64,000 nucleotides of DNA from Rhodococcus sp. UNC23MFCrub1.1. GTDB lineage: Bacteria > Actinomycetota > Actinomycetes > Mycobacteriales > Mycobacteriaceae. Position numbers and translations under genes: made by a program. The notes under the pieces were generated by a model. That model saw nothing but the letters and a program-made list of their open reading frames with translations. It was not told where the DNA came from and did no database searches. How positions within the stretch are numbered: position 1 is the first letter of the stretch; each line of letters begins with the position of its first letter. Where the stretch lies: positions 310,001 to 374,000 of the forward strand of contig NZ_JMLQ01000001.1 in the NCBI RefSeq assembly GCF_000686025.1, read 5' to 3'. Below are positions 48,934-57,464 of the stretch, piece after piece.

Positions 48934-49464
48934 CCGGGCGTGGTCGCGCAGCAGGCGTAGCGCGCGTTCGATGGTCGCGGCCAGGACGTCCTTCGGGTCG
49001 CCCTCGAAGACCACGCGCTCCGCGCTGGTCGTCCCGTGGTCGGCGATGCCGAACCAGACCGTTCCGGGTTCCACGTCCTCGTTCGTCTCCGGTCCCGCCT
49101 CACCGGTGACGGCCACGGCGAGATCCGCGCCGAGCGCCGACGCCGCTCCGCTCGCCATGGCCGTGGCGGCCTCCTCGCTCACCACGGGGCCGCGGGGTAC
49201 CTGCAACAGCGAGTACTTCACCTCACTGGCGTAGGCGACGATCGACCCGCGGAACCACGTTCCGGACGACGACGCGCGGCCCAGGTTGGCAGCGATGTTC
49301 CCGGCGGTGAGCGACTCGGCGGTGGCGATACGGAGGTCGCGTTCGAGTGCGAGTTCCGCGATCTCCGAACAGAGCTCGGCGAGATCCTCGTCGGTGTCGA
49401 CACGCTGCTCCGGTTCGGCCGCCTCGCCCTCGATGAGTTCCTCGGTCTCGACGTGGTGAGACAT
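48913..49464 (-). CDS. CinA C-terminal domain protein (NMN amidohydrolase-like)
   Basis: A 183-residue protein whose core (about 27-180) matches the CinA C-terminal domain (PncC): AESLTAGNIAANLGRASSSG at 49-68 and GPVVSEEAATAMASGA. PncC deamidates NMN to NaMN, recycling a by-product of NAD-consuming ligase. The N-terminal acidic tail (1-25) is unusual. The NMN link fits its divergent neighbour nadE. A weak GTTT-N15-GGGAAG element (minus strand, 49532-49508) lies upstream. Confidence 0.85.
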   Translation of the reverse strand: MSHHVETEELIEGEAAEPEQRVDTDEDLAELCSEIAELALERDLRIATAESLTAGNIAANLGRASSSGTWFRGSIVAYASEVKYSLLQVPRGPVVSEEAATAMASGAASALGADLAVAVTGEAGPETNEDVEPGTVWFGIADHGTTSAERVVFEGDPKDVLAATIERALRLLRDHARSGAQRE

Positions 49465-49572
49465 GTGTCTTCCGTTTCCTCTCTCAGTGCTGCGCGGACC
49501 GGTAGTCCTTCCCGCTCCGTCCGGTGACAAACATCCCCGGCACGCGCGGAGGATCGGCGCTAGCGTTGAGTC

Positions 49573-50397
49573 ATGCCAAGCCTTCGCGACACCATTCGAA
49601 CCGAACTCGAGGTCCGTCCGACCATCGATCCCGCAGCGGAGATCGACACGCGGGTGGGCTTTCTCGCCGACTACGCCGTCGCCACCCGAACTGCCGGCTT
49701 CGTACTCGGCATCAGTGGCGGACAGGACAGCACACTCGTGGGACGCCTGTGCCAGCTCGCCGCGGAACGCGTTCGCGCCGGCGGCGGCGACGCGACGTTC
49801 ATGGCCGTACGACTCCCCTACGGTGAGCAGGCGGACGAGGCCGACGCGGCGATCGCGCTCGATTTCATCCGCCCCGACACCACGGTGACGGTGGACATCA
49901 AGCCGTCCGCGGACGGCGCAGGCGTGGCAGCTGCCACGGCCCTCGGAGTCGATCGACTGCGCGACTTCGTTCGCGGCAACATCAAGGCACGCGAGCGGAT
50001 GGTCGCCCAGTACGCGCTTGCGGGCGAGCGGAACCTGCTCGTCGTCGGTACCGATCACGCTGCCGAGGCCGTGACGGGGTTCTTCACCAAGTACGGCGAC
50101 GGCGGTGTGGACCTCACACCGCTGACCGGCCTGACCAAGCGCCAGGGTGCGGCCCTGCTGCGCGAGCTCGGTGCCCCGGAGAGCACGTGGAAGAAAGTAC
50201 CCACGGCCGACCTCGAGGACGACCGGCCGGCGCTGCCCGACGAGGAGGCACTGGGTGTGACGTACGCCCAGATCGACGCCTACCTCGAAGGCGAGGACGT
50301 GCCCGACGAGGCCGCCGCCACCATCGAGAACTGGTTCGTCAAGACCCGGCACAAGCGCACCACTCCGGTCACCCCCAGTGAGACGTGGTGGCGCTGA
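49573..50397 (+). CDS. nadE: NH3-dependent NAD+ synthetase
   Basis: Amidates NaAD to NAD+ with ATP and ammonia. The 274-residue protein has the PP-loop SGGQDST (48-54) and no glutaminase domain, so it is the ammonia-only form, as in E. coli and unlike M. tuberculosis (glutamine-dependent, 679 residues). Domain order and the C-terminal [13 protein letters not shown] end are typical. Divergent from the PncC-like gene; both act in NAD metabolism. Confidence 0.94.
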   Translation: MPSLRDTIRTELEVRPTIDPAAEIDTRVGFLADYAVATRTAGFVLGISGGQDSTLVGRLCQLAAERVRAGGGDATFMAVRLPYGEQADEADAAIALDFIRPDTTVTVDIKPSADGAGVAAATALGVDRLRDFVRGNIKARERMVAQYALAGERNLLVVGTDHAAEAVTGFFTKYGDGGVDLTPLTGLTKRQGAALLRELGAPESTWKKVPTADLEDDRPALPDEEALGVTYAQIDAYLEGEDVPDEAAATIENWFVKTRHKRTTPVTPSETWWR

Positions 50398-50413
50398 CCG
50401 TCTCGGTCGGTCG

Positions 50414-50438
50414 GTGTGATCCTGCTCCGAACGGGTAA
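50414..50438 (+). promoter_or_regulatory. SigF/SigB-like promoter before small ORF
   Basis: GTGT (50414-50417) N15 GGGTAA (50433-50438), one base from the GTTT/GGGTA(T) pattern. Sits about 68 bases before the small ORF at 50506. Confidence 0.45.
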
Positions 50439-50505
50439 TCCCCCCTCACAGCGCTCGAGAAGTGAGGCGTCGACGCATTCCGGTGTTTCGACAGGAGATG
50501 AACAG

Positions 50506-50676
50506 ATGGACATCGACACGGTGGTCTGGACCGAGACCGGTCCGCGGCAGGAATGGTGGGAGGCCGTGATGGCACGGTGCGGAGCGGAGACTGCACGACC
50601 CGTTCCCCTCGACTCGGCACCCTCCCGCCGAGAACGACCGGACCATGCCGACACCCCGACCAGGCGTGCGGGCTGA
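50506..50676 (+). CDS. small hypothetical protein
   Basis: A 56-residue protein with the start MDIDTVVWTETGPRQEWWEA and a Pro/Arg-rich tail. Support comes from a good ribosome-binding site (AGGAGA at 50493-50498, 7 bases from ATG), a stress-type promoter candidate upstream and a strong terminator 17 bases after the stop. The Trp-rich N-terminus is unlike random GC-rich sequence. Function unknown. Confidence 0.55.
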   Translation: MDIDTVVWTETGPRQEWWEAVMARCGAETARPVPLDSAPSRRERPDHADTPTRRAG

Positions 50677-50693
50677 CCGGACCGACGAACGAC

Positions 50694-50728
50694 GAAGCCC
50701 CCGAGGATCGATGATCCTCGGGGGCTTC
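50694..50728. terminator. bidirectional terminator
   Basis: A perfect 16-bp stem (50694-50709 with 50713-50728) and a 3-base loop between the small ORF (+) and the helical stress protein (-). Confidence 0.9.
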
Positions 50729-50740
50729 CGTGTGAGTGGA

Positions 50741-51715
50741 TCAGGAGATGCCGACGATGTCCTTCGCCAGCGCTGCCAGACGAGTCTGCGCGGCGGAGAC
50801 CACCGAGTGGCGGTTCTTGTTGCGCTCCTCGTAGGCGACCACGGTGCGCAGATCTGCCGGATCGGTCAGTTCCTTGATCTCGGCGACTGCTGCGGCGACG
50901 TTCAGACCGTCGTAGTCGGCGATGGGAAGTTCGTGCTCCTCGAGCGTCCCGCCGGCCGCACGGGTGCGGTGGATCGCGTCGGCGACACCGGTCGCGCCGC
51001 CGTCACGAGTGACCTCCTCGGCCGTCTCGAGTGCCGCGTCGCGGCTCGCGGTGACGGTGTCGACGGCCAGTTCGGTCGCGCGCTGGCCGCGGCCGATGAG
51101 GGTGGACACCTTCGCGGGAACGTCCTTCGCCGTGCCGACGACGCGGTCGACACCTCGCGACGACCAGGTGACCGGCGTGTTGATGAGACGCACGGCAGCA
51201 CCGGTGGCGGCCTGGATCGGCGTGCGACGCAGTGCGGCCGGTCCACCGAGGGCGTCCTCGGCGAGGACGGTGGTGAGCCACTCGACGGTCGCGGTGTGGG
51301 CGGTCACGAGATCGTCTGCGAGCGACACGACGCCCGGCGTGGACGCGGTCGTGGCGAGAGCCTTGACGTAACGGGCGCGGTCGAGCAGCTGGTGCTCCAG
51401 CGCGAGATCGCCGAGAAGGGCCTCGTCGAACGGCTGCGCCTGCTCGCCGATGGCCTTGAGCAGCGCGGTGAGGCGCCCGACGACGGGTGCGACGACGCCG
51501 GGGAAGCCGCCGAGTTCACGAATGGCGGCATCGATGCGAGCAGCGCGATCGCGTCCGTTCGACGCGTTCTGCAGCAGTTCCTCGCGGACAGCTTCCGTCC
51601 GAGCCTGTGCGACGCGGGTCTCGGCCACCTGAACCTCGGTGTTGGTGAGCGCGAGCAGAGCGCGAAGCTGGGCGACGAGCGTCGCCCGTTCGGTGTGTGC
51701 GGTGGTGCTGACCAT
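50741..51715 (-). CDS. helical ferritin-like stress protein with C-terminal YEExN-type domain
   Basis: A 324-residue, mostly alpha-helical protein. Residues about 8-130 look like a four-helix, ferritin-like bundle (ETRVAQARTEAVREELLQNA, HQLLDRARYVKALA), without a full set of obvious metal ligands. A middle part (about 165-255) is amphipathic. The C-terminal 50 residues (YDGLNVAAAVAEIKELTDP then VVAYEERNKNRHSVVSA) match a short domain seen at the end of many actinobacterial stress or lipid-associated proteins. A SigF-type promoter lies directly upstream, so stress induction is likely. Function unknown. Confidence 0.7.
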   Translation of the reverse strand: MVSTTAHTERATLVAQLRALLALTNTEVQVAETRVAQARTEAVREELLQNASNGRDRAARIDAAIRELGGFPGVVAPVVGRLTALLKAIGEQAQPFDEALLGDLALEHQLLDRARYVKALATTASTPGVVSLADDLVTAHTATVEWLTTVLAEDALGGPAALRRTPIQAATGAAVRLINTPVTWSSRGVDRVVGTAKDVPAKVSTLIGRGQRATELAVDTVTASRDAALETAEEVTRDGGATGVADAIHRTRAAGGTLEEHELPIADYDGLNVAAAVAEIKELTDPADLRTVVAYEERNKNRHSVVSAAQTRLAALAKDIVGIS

Positions 51716-51801
51716 GTGATGTGCCCCCTGTGATGGAAGTTGAGTCTCGGTGCAAGCGCAGCCGGAACGACCGCCCCGTGTCATTCGGTGACAGATCGTG
51801 G

Positions 51802-51827
51802 TTACCCGCCGGTACAACGGGGAAAAC
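51802..51827 (-). promoter_or_regulatory. SigF/SigB-like promoter of helical stress protein
   Basis: On the minus strand, GTTT (51827-51824) N16 GGGTAA (51807-51802), matching the GTTT-N15-17-GGGTA pattern of SigF/SigB-type factors. It lies about 90 bases before the ATG at 51715. Confidence 0.65.
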
Positions 51828-51869
51828 GCAGTGTGACGAGGCACATTCCCCGCGATCGAAGGAGTTCTC

Positions 51870-52124
51870 ATGGCCGACGAACTGGACGAGACGATGCTCG
51901 ACTCCGTGCAGGAGAAGATCGACGAGGCCAAGCAGGCGGCGGGAGACATCCCCGAGCGGCGTGAGGGCGGGCCGGATCAGGACGATCTCCACGATTCCTC
52001 CGACGGTGCCGCCGAACAGACCGGCGACGCGGCGGAGGCGACACTCGACGAGTTCCGCAACGCCGACGGTGACCGTGACGAGGGCATGACCGAGGGCGGC
52101 GGCGGAGGTCAGGGCGCCGCCTGA
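51870..52124 (+). CDS. small acidic hydrophilic protein
   Basis: An 84-residue protein ([20 protein letters not shown] at the start) that is extremely acidic, with one short predicted helix (about 5-25) and a disordered Gly/Asp/Glu-rich tail ending [15 protein letters not shown] at 51859-51864 gives a proper ribosome-binding site. Similar small acidic proteins occur in stress regulons of actinobacteria. It has no recognised domain. Confidence 0.7.
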   Translation: MADELDETMLDSVQEKIDEAKQAAGDIPERREGGPDQDDLHDSSDGAAEQTGDAAEATLDEFRNADGDRDEGMTEGGGGGQGAA

Positions 52125-52186
52125 GTGGGCTGAGCGGTCCGTCTCATCACGTCGGCGACCAGTCCGCTCCGCGATGCGTCGACGGT

Positions 52187-52229
52187 CTGTGTGCAGAGAT
52201 CCGCGTTCACCGCGGATCTCTGCACACAG
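52187..52229. terminator. hairpin with shared sequence, copy B
   Basis: A perfect 19-bp stem (52187-52205 with 52211-52229) with loop TTCAC, placed between the acidic protein (+) and the NUDIX gene (-). The inner 33 bases (52192-52224) are identical to those of the hairpin at 32611-32655. Confidence 0.85.
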
Positions 52230-52253
52230 TTCTCCGCCCGCGCGACGTGCGCC

Positions 52254-52721
52254 TCAGAGCTGCTCGAGGTGGCGGTCGAGGGCGTCGAGTAGCGGAACCT
52301 GCCCGCTCAGCAGCCGACGCCGCGCGGACGTCCGATCACACCACTCCACGCGGTCGACCTCGGGAAACACCAGCCGTCGCCCCGATCTGGGTGGCCACTC
52401 CATCTCCACACTGTTGCTCACGGCGGTCGAGGGGTCGAGTTCGCCGCGCACGGCGAACGCACGAACCGACTTGGCTCTGGACTGCGCGACCGTGCCGAGA
52501 TCGATCCAGTCCCCGTCGGGCACCGGGGACCCCAGTTCCTCCGCGAACTCTCTGGCCGCCGCTGCGCGCGCATCCTCGGCGTCGGCGTCGTACTCGCCCT
52601 TCGGTATCGACCAGGCACCGGCTTCTCTGCGCGCCCAGAAGGGTCCGCCGGGATGCGCCAGCAGCACCTCCAGCTCGCCCCCACCCCCGCGGAACAGCAG
52701 CACACCGGCACTCGTCCTCAT
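52254..52721 (-). CDS. NUDIX hydrolase
   Basis: A 155-residue NUDIX pyrophosphatase. The NUDIX box [20 protein letters not shown] (about 42-61), followed by ELG, has the G-x5-E-x7-R-E-x2-E-E pattern. It resembles the short diadenosine-polyphosphate or NTP-cleaning group ([23 protein letters not shown] motif before the box). ATG 52721 gives the normal start [11 protein letters not shown]. Divergent from katA with a shared promoter region. Substrate unknown. Confidence 0.87.
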   Translation of the reverse strand: MRTSAGVLLFRGGGGELEVLLAHPGGPFWARREAGAWSIPKGEYDADAEDARAAAAREFAEELGSPVPDGDWIDLGTVAQSRAKSVRAFAVRGELDPSTAVSNSVEMEWPPRSGRRLVFPEVDRVEWCDRTSARRRLLSGQVPLLDALDRHLEQL

Positions 52722-52742
52722 TCCAGGATTCTGTCGGATCAC

Positions 52743-52767
52743 GTTTTCTCGCGATCGTGTCGGGTAC
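52743..52767 (+). promoter_or_regulatory. SigF/SigB-like promoter of katA
   Basis: GTTT (52743-52746) N15 GGGTAC (52762-52767), about 50 bases before the katA ATG. Confidence 0.68.
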
Positions 52768-52819
52768 GCGGTCCGCTGCACGAAGCCGCCGTTCCACAGA
52801 GCAGTCAAGGAGCCGACAC

Positions 52820-54478
52820 ATGACAGACGTCGCGTCGCAGGGGTCGACACCGGCAGACGACCGGGACATCCTCACCAATCGTCAAGGGCATCCCGTCTAC
52901 GACAACCAGAACCAGCGCACCGTGGGCTCACGCGGTCCTGCCACCCTCGAGAACTACCAATTCCTCGAGAAGGTCAGCCATTTCGATCGCGAGCGCATCC
53001 CGGAGCGCGTCGTCCACGCCCGCGGAGCCGTCGCCTACGGCTATTTCGAGGCCACCGGGAAGTGGGGCGACGAACCCATCGAGAGGTACACCCGCGCGAA
53101 GCTGTTCGCCGAGGCCGGCAAGCGCACGGACCTCGCCGTCAGATTCTCGACCGTGATCGGCGGGCGCGATTCGTCCGAGGCCGCGCGTGACCCCCGCGGC
53201 TTCGCGATCAAGTTCTACACCGAGGACGGCAACTGGGACCTCGTCGGAAACAACCTGGGCGTCTTCTTCATCCGTGACGCCATCAAGTTCCCCGACGTCA
53301 TTCACTCGCTCAAGCCGGATCCCGTGACGTTCCGGCAGGAGCCCGCGCGCATCTTCGACTTCATGTCGCAGACACCCGAGGCGACCCACATGCTCGTGAA
53401 CCTGTTCTCCCCCCGCGGGATTCCGGCCAACTACCGGACGCAGCAGGGTTTCGGAGTGAACACCTACAAGTGGGTCGACGCCGAGGGCGAGACTCACCTG
53501 GTGAAGTACCACTGGATCCCGAAGGCGGGAGTCGCGTCGCTCACCGAGGCGGACGCCGCCGCGATCCAGGCGAACGATCTGGGCCATGCGAGCAAGGATC
53601 TGTACGAGCACATCGAGCGCGGCGACTTCCCCGAATGGGAACTGCGCGTGCAGATGATGAGCGACGACGAGCACCCAGAGCTGAACTTCGACCCGCTCGA
53701 CGACACCAAGGTGTGGCTGGAGAACGAGTTCCCGCCGAAGGTGGTGGGCCGCATGGTGCTGGACCGCAACGTCTCGAACCACTTCGCCGAGAACGAGCAG
53801 ATCTCGTTCGGCACCGGTGTGCTCGTCGACGGCCTGGACTTCTCCGACGACAAGATGCTGGTCGGCCGGACCTTCTCGTACTCGGACACCCAGCGTTACC
53901 GCGTGGGGCCGAACTACCTGCAGCTGCCCGTCAACCAGGCGAAGAACGCGCGGGTGTCCACGAACCAGCAGGGCGGCCAGATGCAGTACTCGGTGGACAA
54001 CACCGGCAGCAATCCGCACGTGAACTACGAGCCCTCCATCACGGGCGGCCTCCGCGAGGCCGAGTACCCGACCCACGACGAGCAGGGTCCGGAGATCCAC
54101 GGCCGCCTCACCCGCAAGCGGATCGATCGCACCAACGACTACGAGCAGGCCGGTCAGCGGTACCAGCTGATGGATCAGTGGGAGAAGGACGACCTCGTCG
54201 CAAATCTCGTCGCGAACATCTCGGAGGCGACGCGCGAGGTGCAGGAGCGGATGGTCTGGCACTTCTTCATGGCCGACGACGAACTCGGTGCCCGCGTGGG
54301 AGAGGGGCTGGGCATCTCGGCCGACGACGTCCGCGGACTCGAACCGCTCGCATCGCAGACCCTGTCGGAGGAGGAGGACCAGCGGCGCGCGAATCTCGGG
54401 AAGAACGGCCCCCGCGACGTCGCCGACCTGCAAATGACGCACTGCGTTCCGAACGAACGCGCGACGACTGCCGGATGA
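52820..54478 (+). CDS. katA: heme catalase (monofunctional)
   Basis: Decomposes hydrogen peroxide. The 552-residue protein is a small/medium-subunit clade catalase. The active-site His66 is in [13 protein letters not shown], the Asn region is GNWDLVGNN, and the heme-ligating Tyr lies in [17 protein letters not shown]. An N-terminal extension of about 15 residues precedes the core. ATG 52820 follows AAGGAG (52808-52813). It has a SigF-type promoter, and a manganese catalase gene lies just downstream on the other strand. Confidence 0.96.
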   Translation: MTDVASQGSTPADDRDILTNRQGHPVYDNQNQRTVGSRGPATLENYQFLEKVSHFDRERIPERVVHARGAVAYGYFEATGKWGDEPIERYTRAKLFAEAGKRTDLAVRFSTVIGGRDSSEAARDPRGFAIKFYTEDGNWDLVGNNLGVFFIRDAIKFPDVIHSLKPDPVTFRQEPARIFDFMSQTPEATHMLVNLFSPRGIPANYRTQQGFGVNTYKWVDAEGETHLVKYHWIPKAGVASLTEADAAAIQANDLGHASKDLYEHIERGDFPEWELRVQMMSDDEHPELNFDPLDDTKVWLENEFPPKVVGRMVLDRNVSNHFAENEQISFGTGVLVDGLDFSDDKMLVGRTFSYSDTQRYRVGPNYLQLPVNQAKNARVSTNQQGGQMQYSVDNTGSNPHVNYEPSITGGLREAEYPTHDEQGPEIHGRLTRKRIDRTNDYEQAGQRYQLMDQWEKDDLVANLVANISEATREVQERMVWHFFMADDELGARVGEGLGISADDVRGLEPLASQTLSEEEDQRRANLGKNGPRDVADLQMTHCVPNERATTAG

Positions 54479-54572
54479 CGTCGCCATGACGCAGGTGTGG
54501 ACAGCGTCACTCCGCGGGGTTATCGTCGAAGACGCAAGCCGAACAGGTCGTAGGACGAACTCGAGGCAGGTG

Positions 54573-54677
54573 GTGCGTATCAACACGGTGACGACGAGAC
54601 ACGTGTTCATTCCGACGCGAGGACGATCACGCGGAGCCTGTTCTCCGGATCGACTCGCACCATCCACATCAACCTGA
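54573..54677 (+). CDS. possible small ORF before terminator
   Basis: A 34-codon GTG-started frame (start VRINTVTTRHVF) with a GGCAGG-like sequence upstream, ending 2 bases before a strong terminator hairpin. The 253-base gap between katA and the Mn-catalase gene otherwise holds nothing recognisable. It could be a small basic peptide or part of a small RNA; low confidence. Confidence 0.25.
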   Translation: MRINTVTTRHVFIPTRGRSRGACSPDRLAPSTST

Positions 54678-54679
54678 CA

Positions 54680-54710
54680 GAACCCCGGCGCCGTATCGGC
54701 GCCGGGGTTC
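54680..54710. terminator. bidirectional terminator katA region / Mn catalase
   Basis: A perfect 14-bp GC-rich stem (54680-54693 with 54697-54710) with a 3-base loop, followed on the plus strand by TTCGTCGTT. Confidence 0.9.
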
Positions 54711-54731
54711 TTCGTCGTTCGGGTCGGCCGA

Positions 54732-55643
54732 TCAGCCGGCGTCGGGGTCCAACGTCTCCTTGATCTTGCCCATGACGCCCTTCTCCGTGCCGAGGGCCGC
54801 GTTCGACGGTTCGCCGAGTCCGCCGTCGTAGGTGGCGTAGAGCTTCGGGTCCGGCGGCGGTCCGCTCTGCTTGTTCCCCAGCGGCTGCGGATCGGCGAGG
54901 AACCTGTTCTCGTGGCGGCCGTCCGGTGCGGTGCCGTGCGCCCACCGGCCCTTGTCCGACTCGGTGCCGTCCGACAGATGCCACAGTGTGCTCGCGTGCT
55001 CGTCGTACTCCTCGTCGAACAGGTCGTTCGGCGCCACCACACCCTCCAGACCGTCCGCCTGCAACTCCTCGATGGCCGCGAGCCACATGTTCTGGTGATA
55101 CGTGTCGCGGGCGAGGTTGAACTTCAGCATGTTCTTGACACCGGGATCGTCGGTCATGTGCCACAGGCGTGCGGTCTGCACGCGGCCCTGCGCCTCGGCC
55201 GCGACGTTGGCGCGGAAATCCGCCAGCAGGTTGCCGCTGGCGACGATGAAGCGGCCGTTCCACGGGACACCGTTGCTGTCGGCGAGCGTGGGTCCGCCAC
55301 CGGACACGATGGCCTGCTGCGGATCCATCCCGCCCAGCACCGCGGCGACGACGGGATCGGCGGCAGCGTTCTTGGTGGACTCGGTGGCCGGTGCGCCCTC
55401 GAGGAGCCGCGCGACCATGGTCGCGATCATCTCCACGTGACCGATCTCCTCGGTCGCGATGTCCATGATGAGGTCCTTGTACTTGCCTTTCATGCGACAG
55501 TTCCATCCCTGGAACAGGTACTGCATCGTGACGGTCATCTCGCCGTACGCGCCGCCGATCAACTCTTGCAGCTTTCGGGCGTAGACGGGATCCGGCTTCT
55601 CCGGCTTCACGTCGAACTGGAGGTGGTCGGTGTGACGGAACAT
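54732..55643 (-). CDS. manganese catalase
   Basis: Non-heme dimanganese catalase, 303 residues. The ferritin-like core has MQYLFQGWNCR (about 40-50), TEEIGHVEM (Glu and His ligands, about 66-74), and EAQGRVQTARLW plus DTYHQNMW further on; the C-terminal part is typical of KatN-type proteins. ATG 55643 gives the standard FRHTDHLQFDV start. A SigF-type promoter sits 48 bases upstream. Having it beside a heme catalase gives two independent peroxide sinks with different metals. Confidence 0.93.
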   Translation of the reverse strand: MFRHTDHLQFDVKPEKPDPVYARKLQELIGGAYGEMTVTMQYLFQGWNCRMKGKYKDLIMDIATEEIGHVEMIATMVARLLEGAPATESTKNAAADPVVAAVLGGMDPQQAIVSGGGPTLADSNGVPWNGRFIVASGNLLADFRANVAAEAQGRVQTARLWHMTDDPGVKNMLKFNLARDTYHQNMWLAAIEELQADGLEGVVAPNDLFDEEYDEHASTLWHLSDGTESDKGRWAHGTAPDGRHENRFLADPQPLGNKQSGPPPDPKLYATYDGGLGEPSNAALGTEKGVMGKIKETLDPDAG

Positions 55644-55690
55644 GAAGGCTCCTGACAGTGCTCGGGGGTCGTGCTCTTGTCGCGCCCCGG

Positions 55691-55715
55691 CTACCCGGAG
55701 GCGGACCCGACAAAC
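55691..55715 (-). promoter_or_regulatory. SigF/SigB-like promoter of manganese catalase
   Basis: Minus strand GTTT (55715-55712) N15 GGGTAG (55696-55691), 48 bases before the catalase ATG. Confidence 0.65.
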
Positions 55716-55775
55716 GACCCGGATCGCCGGATCGTGCGCGTGGGTAACGGCCCCGCGAACGGGTAACCGGCTGCG

Positions 55776-57122
55776 ATGAGCACCGACCTGAACGACCCTG
55801 CGGCCCCGGGCGACTCCCCCGGTCTGCGTCGCGCCGTCACCGGCAAACTCCTGTTCGTCTTCATCCTGGGTGATGTTCTCGGAGCGGGTATCTACGCACT
55901 CGTGGGCGAGATCGCCGGCGAGGTCGGCGGTGCCGTGTGGGTGCCGCTGCTGGTGGCACTCGCCATGGCCATGCTCACCGCGGCCTCGTACGCCGAGCTG
56001 GTGACCAAGTACCCGCGCGCAGGTGGTGCCGCCGTGTTCGCCGAGCGAGCCTTCGGACGGCCGGTGGTGTCGTTCCTCGTCGGGTTCTCGATGCTTGCGG
56101 CGGGTGTGACGAGCGCGGCCGGGCTGTCCGTCGCCTTCGCCGGTGACTATCTGGGCGCCTTCCTCGACGTCCCGACGGTTCCTGCCGCGCTGGTGTTCCT
56201 CGCCGTCGTCGCTCTCCTGAACGCGCGTGGCATCAAGGAGTCGATGCGGGCGAACGTGGTCATGACCGTCGTCGAGGTCAGCGGACTCGTCCTCGTCGTC
56301 GTCCTCGCCTGCATCGTGCTCGGTCGCGGCGACGGCGATCTCGGCCGCACCCTCGAGTTCACCGATGCCGTGAACCCTGCCGTGGCGGTCCTCGCGGCGG
56401 CACTGCTCGCCTTCTACTCGTTCGTGGGGTTCGAGACCTCGGCCAACATGGCGGAGGAGGTCCGGGACGTGCACCGCGTCTACCCTCGCGCGCTCTTCCT
56501 CTCGCTGGCGACGGCCGGTGCGGTCTACGTCGCGGTCGGACTCGCGGTGAGCGCGGTGGTGCCCGCGAGCGACCTCGCGGACACCTCGGCGCCCCTGCTC
56601 GCCGTCGTCTCGGCGGCCGACGTCGGTGTCCCCGACAGGCTCTTCGGACTCGTGGCGTTGATCGCCGTGGCCAACGGCGCCCTGCTGACCATGATCATGG
56701 CCAGCCGACTCACCTACGGGATGGCCGGACAGCGACTACTGCCCGCTGTCGCGGGCCGGGTGTTGCCACGTCGGCAGACTCCCTGGGTGGCCATCGTCGC
56801 GACCACGGTGGTGGCGATGATTCTCGCGGCCACCGGGACCGTCGCAGCGCTCGCGGAGACCGTCGTCCTGCTGCTCCTGATCGTGTTCGTCAGCACCAAC
56901 CTCGCCGTGCTGGTGCTGCGCAAGGACCAGGTAAACCACCCGCACTTCCGCACCCCGGTGATCCTTCCGGTGCTCGCTCTGATCAGCTGCGGCGTGCTCG
57001 CGACGCAGCAGACCGCGCAGACGTGGCTGCGTGCCGGCGTGCTGCTCATGGTCGGCGGCGTGCTCTACGCGGCGATGCGGTGGACACGGAGTTTGAGAAG
57101 TCCCGAAATCGTCAACACGTGA
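55776..57122 (+). CDS. APC superfamily amino acid permease
   Basis: A 448-residue transporter with 12 predicted helices of the amino acid-polyamine-organocation type: GDVLGAGIYALVGEIAG near 32-48 is the TM1 unwound substrate motif, and FYSFVGFETSANMAEEV near 210-226 is the TM6 equivalent. Substrate not predictable. Two GGGTAA sequences (55742-55747, 55761-55766) sit just before the ATG but lack GTTT partners at the right distance. Confidence 0.86.
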   Translation: MSTDLNDPAAPGDSPGLRRAVTGKLLFVFILGDVLGAGIYALVGEIAGEVGGAVWVPLLVALAMAMLTAASYAELVTKYPRAGGAAVFAERAFGRPVVSFLVGFSMLAAGVTSAAGLSVAFAGDYLGAFLDVPTVPAALVFLAVVALLNARGIKESMRANVVMTVVEVSGLVLVVVLACIVLGRGDGDLGRTLEFTDAVNPAVAVLAAALLAFYSFVGFETSANMAEEVRDVHRVYPRALFLSLATAGAVYVAVGLAVSAVVPASDLADTSAPLLAVVSAADVGVPDRLFGLVALIAVANGALLTMIMASRLTYGMAGQRLLPAVAGRVLPRRQTPWVAIVATTVVAMILAATGTVAALAETVVLLLLIVFVSTNLAVLVLRKDQVNHPHFRTPVILPVLALISCGVLATQQTAQTWLRAGVLLMVGGVLYAAMRWTRSLRSPEIVNT

Positions 57123-57160
57123 CCTGTCTCCTGTAGAACGGGGACGTTCGATGTGTGTCC

Positions 57161-57180
57161 GACGCCGGAATTCCGGCGTC
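57161..57180. promoter_or_regulatory. perfect 20-bp palindrome (operator or terminator)
   Basis: GACGCCGGAA and its exact complement TTCCGGCGTC meet with no spacer. It lies between the permease stop (57122) and the repeat-peptide gene (57207), so it could terminate the permease (8-bp stem with AATT loop) or be a repressor site for the cassette. No promoter box could be fixed. Confidence 0.5.
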
Positions 57181-57206
57181 CGGTCGTGACGACTGAAAGG
57201 TAGACG

Positions 57207-57464
57207 ATGGCTATCAACGACGACGACATCACCACTTCCGGAGCAGCAGGCGGCGAAGGCCCCGCCGACGGCGGCTCCAACCCGAACGGTCACGACGGCG
57301 GCGCCGACGGCACCGCGTCCAGCACGGAGGGCCCCGCGGACGGCGGCTCGAATCCGGGTGGACACGACGGCGGCGCGGACGGCTCCGCGGCCAGCGGCGA
57401 GGGCCCGGCCGACGGCGGCTCGAACCCCGACGGCCACGACGGCGGTGCGGACGGTACGGCTTGA
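57207..57464 (+). CDS. Gly/Asp-rich repeat peptide, candidate modified-peptide precursor
   Basis: An 85-residue protein. Residues 1-16 (MAINDDDITTSGAAGG) look like a leader; the rest is three tandem copies of a 24-residue unit (17-40, 41-64, 65-85, the last cut to 21) with consensus EGPADGGSNP-x-GHDGGADG. Copies differ mainly at x (Asn, Gly, Asp) and in the Ser/Ala/Thr tail. It has no Cys, Arg, Lys or aromatic residue. The ribosome-binding site GAAAGG (57195-57200) is good. It overlaps the JmjC/cupin oxygenase gene by TTGA, implying coupled translation. A precursor of a hydroxylated peptide is my inference; a structural or Ca-binding role is an alternative. Confidence 0.75.
   Translation: MAINDDDITTSGAAGGEGPADGGSNPNGHDGGADGTASSTEGPADGGSNPGGHDGGADGSAASGEGPADGGSNPDGHDGGADGTA
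57255..57461 (+). repeat. 72-bp tandem repeat inside peptide gene (2.9 copies)
   Basis: Units 57255-57326, 57327-57398 and 57399-57461 stay in frame. Synonymous differences between copies show the protein repeat is being kept rather than freshly duplicated. Confidence 0.85.

Noticed and set aside
49465..50352. Extension of the CinA-like protein to 479 residues
   Set aside because: It lies antisense to nadE; the real protein starts at 49464 with a CinA core of normal length.
55742..55766. GGGTAA boxes before the APC permease as SigF-type promoters
   Set aside because: No GTTT-like element lies 15-17 bases upstream of either box.
55644..56474. Extension of the manganese catalase to 580 residues
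   Set aside because: The extra part is antisense to the APC permease gene and lacks family similarity; Mn catalases start at the FRHTDHLQF segment.
57255..57461. The tandem repeats as a CRISPR array
   Set aside because: Units are contiguous, in frame and coding, with no spacers between them.
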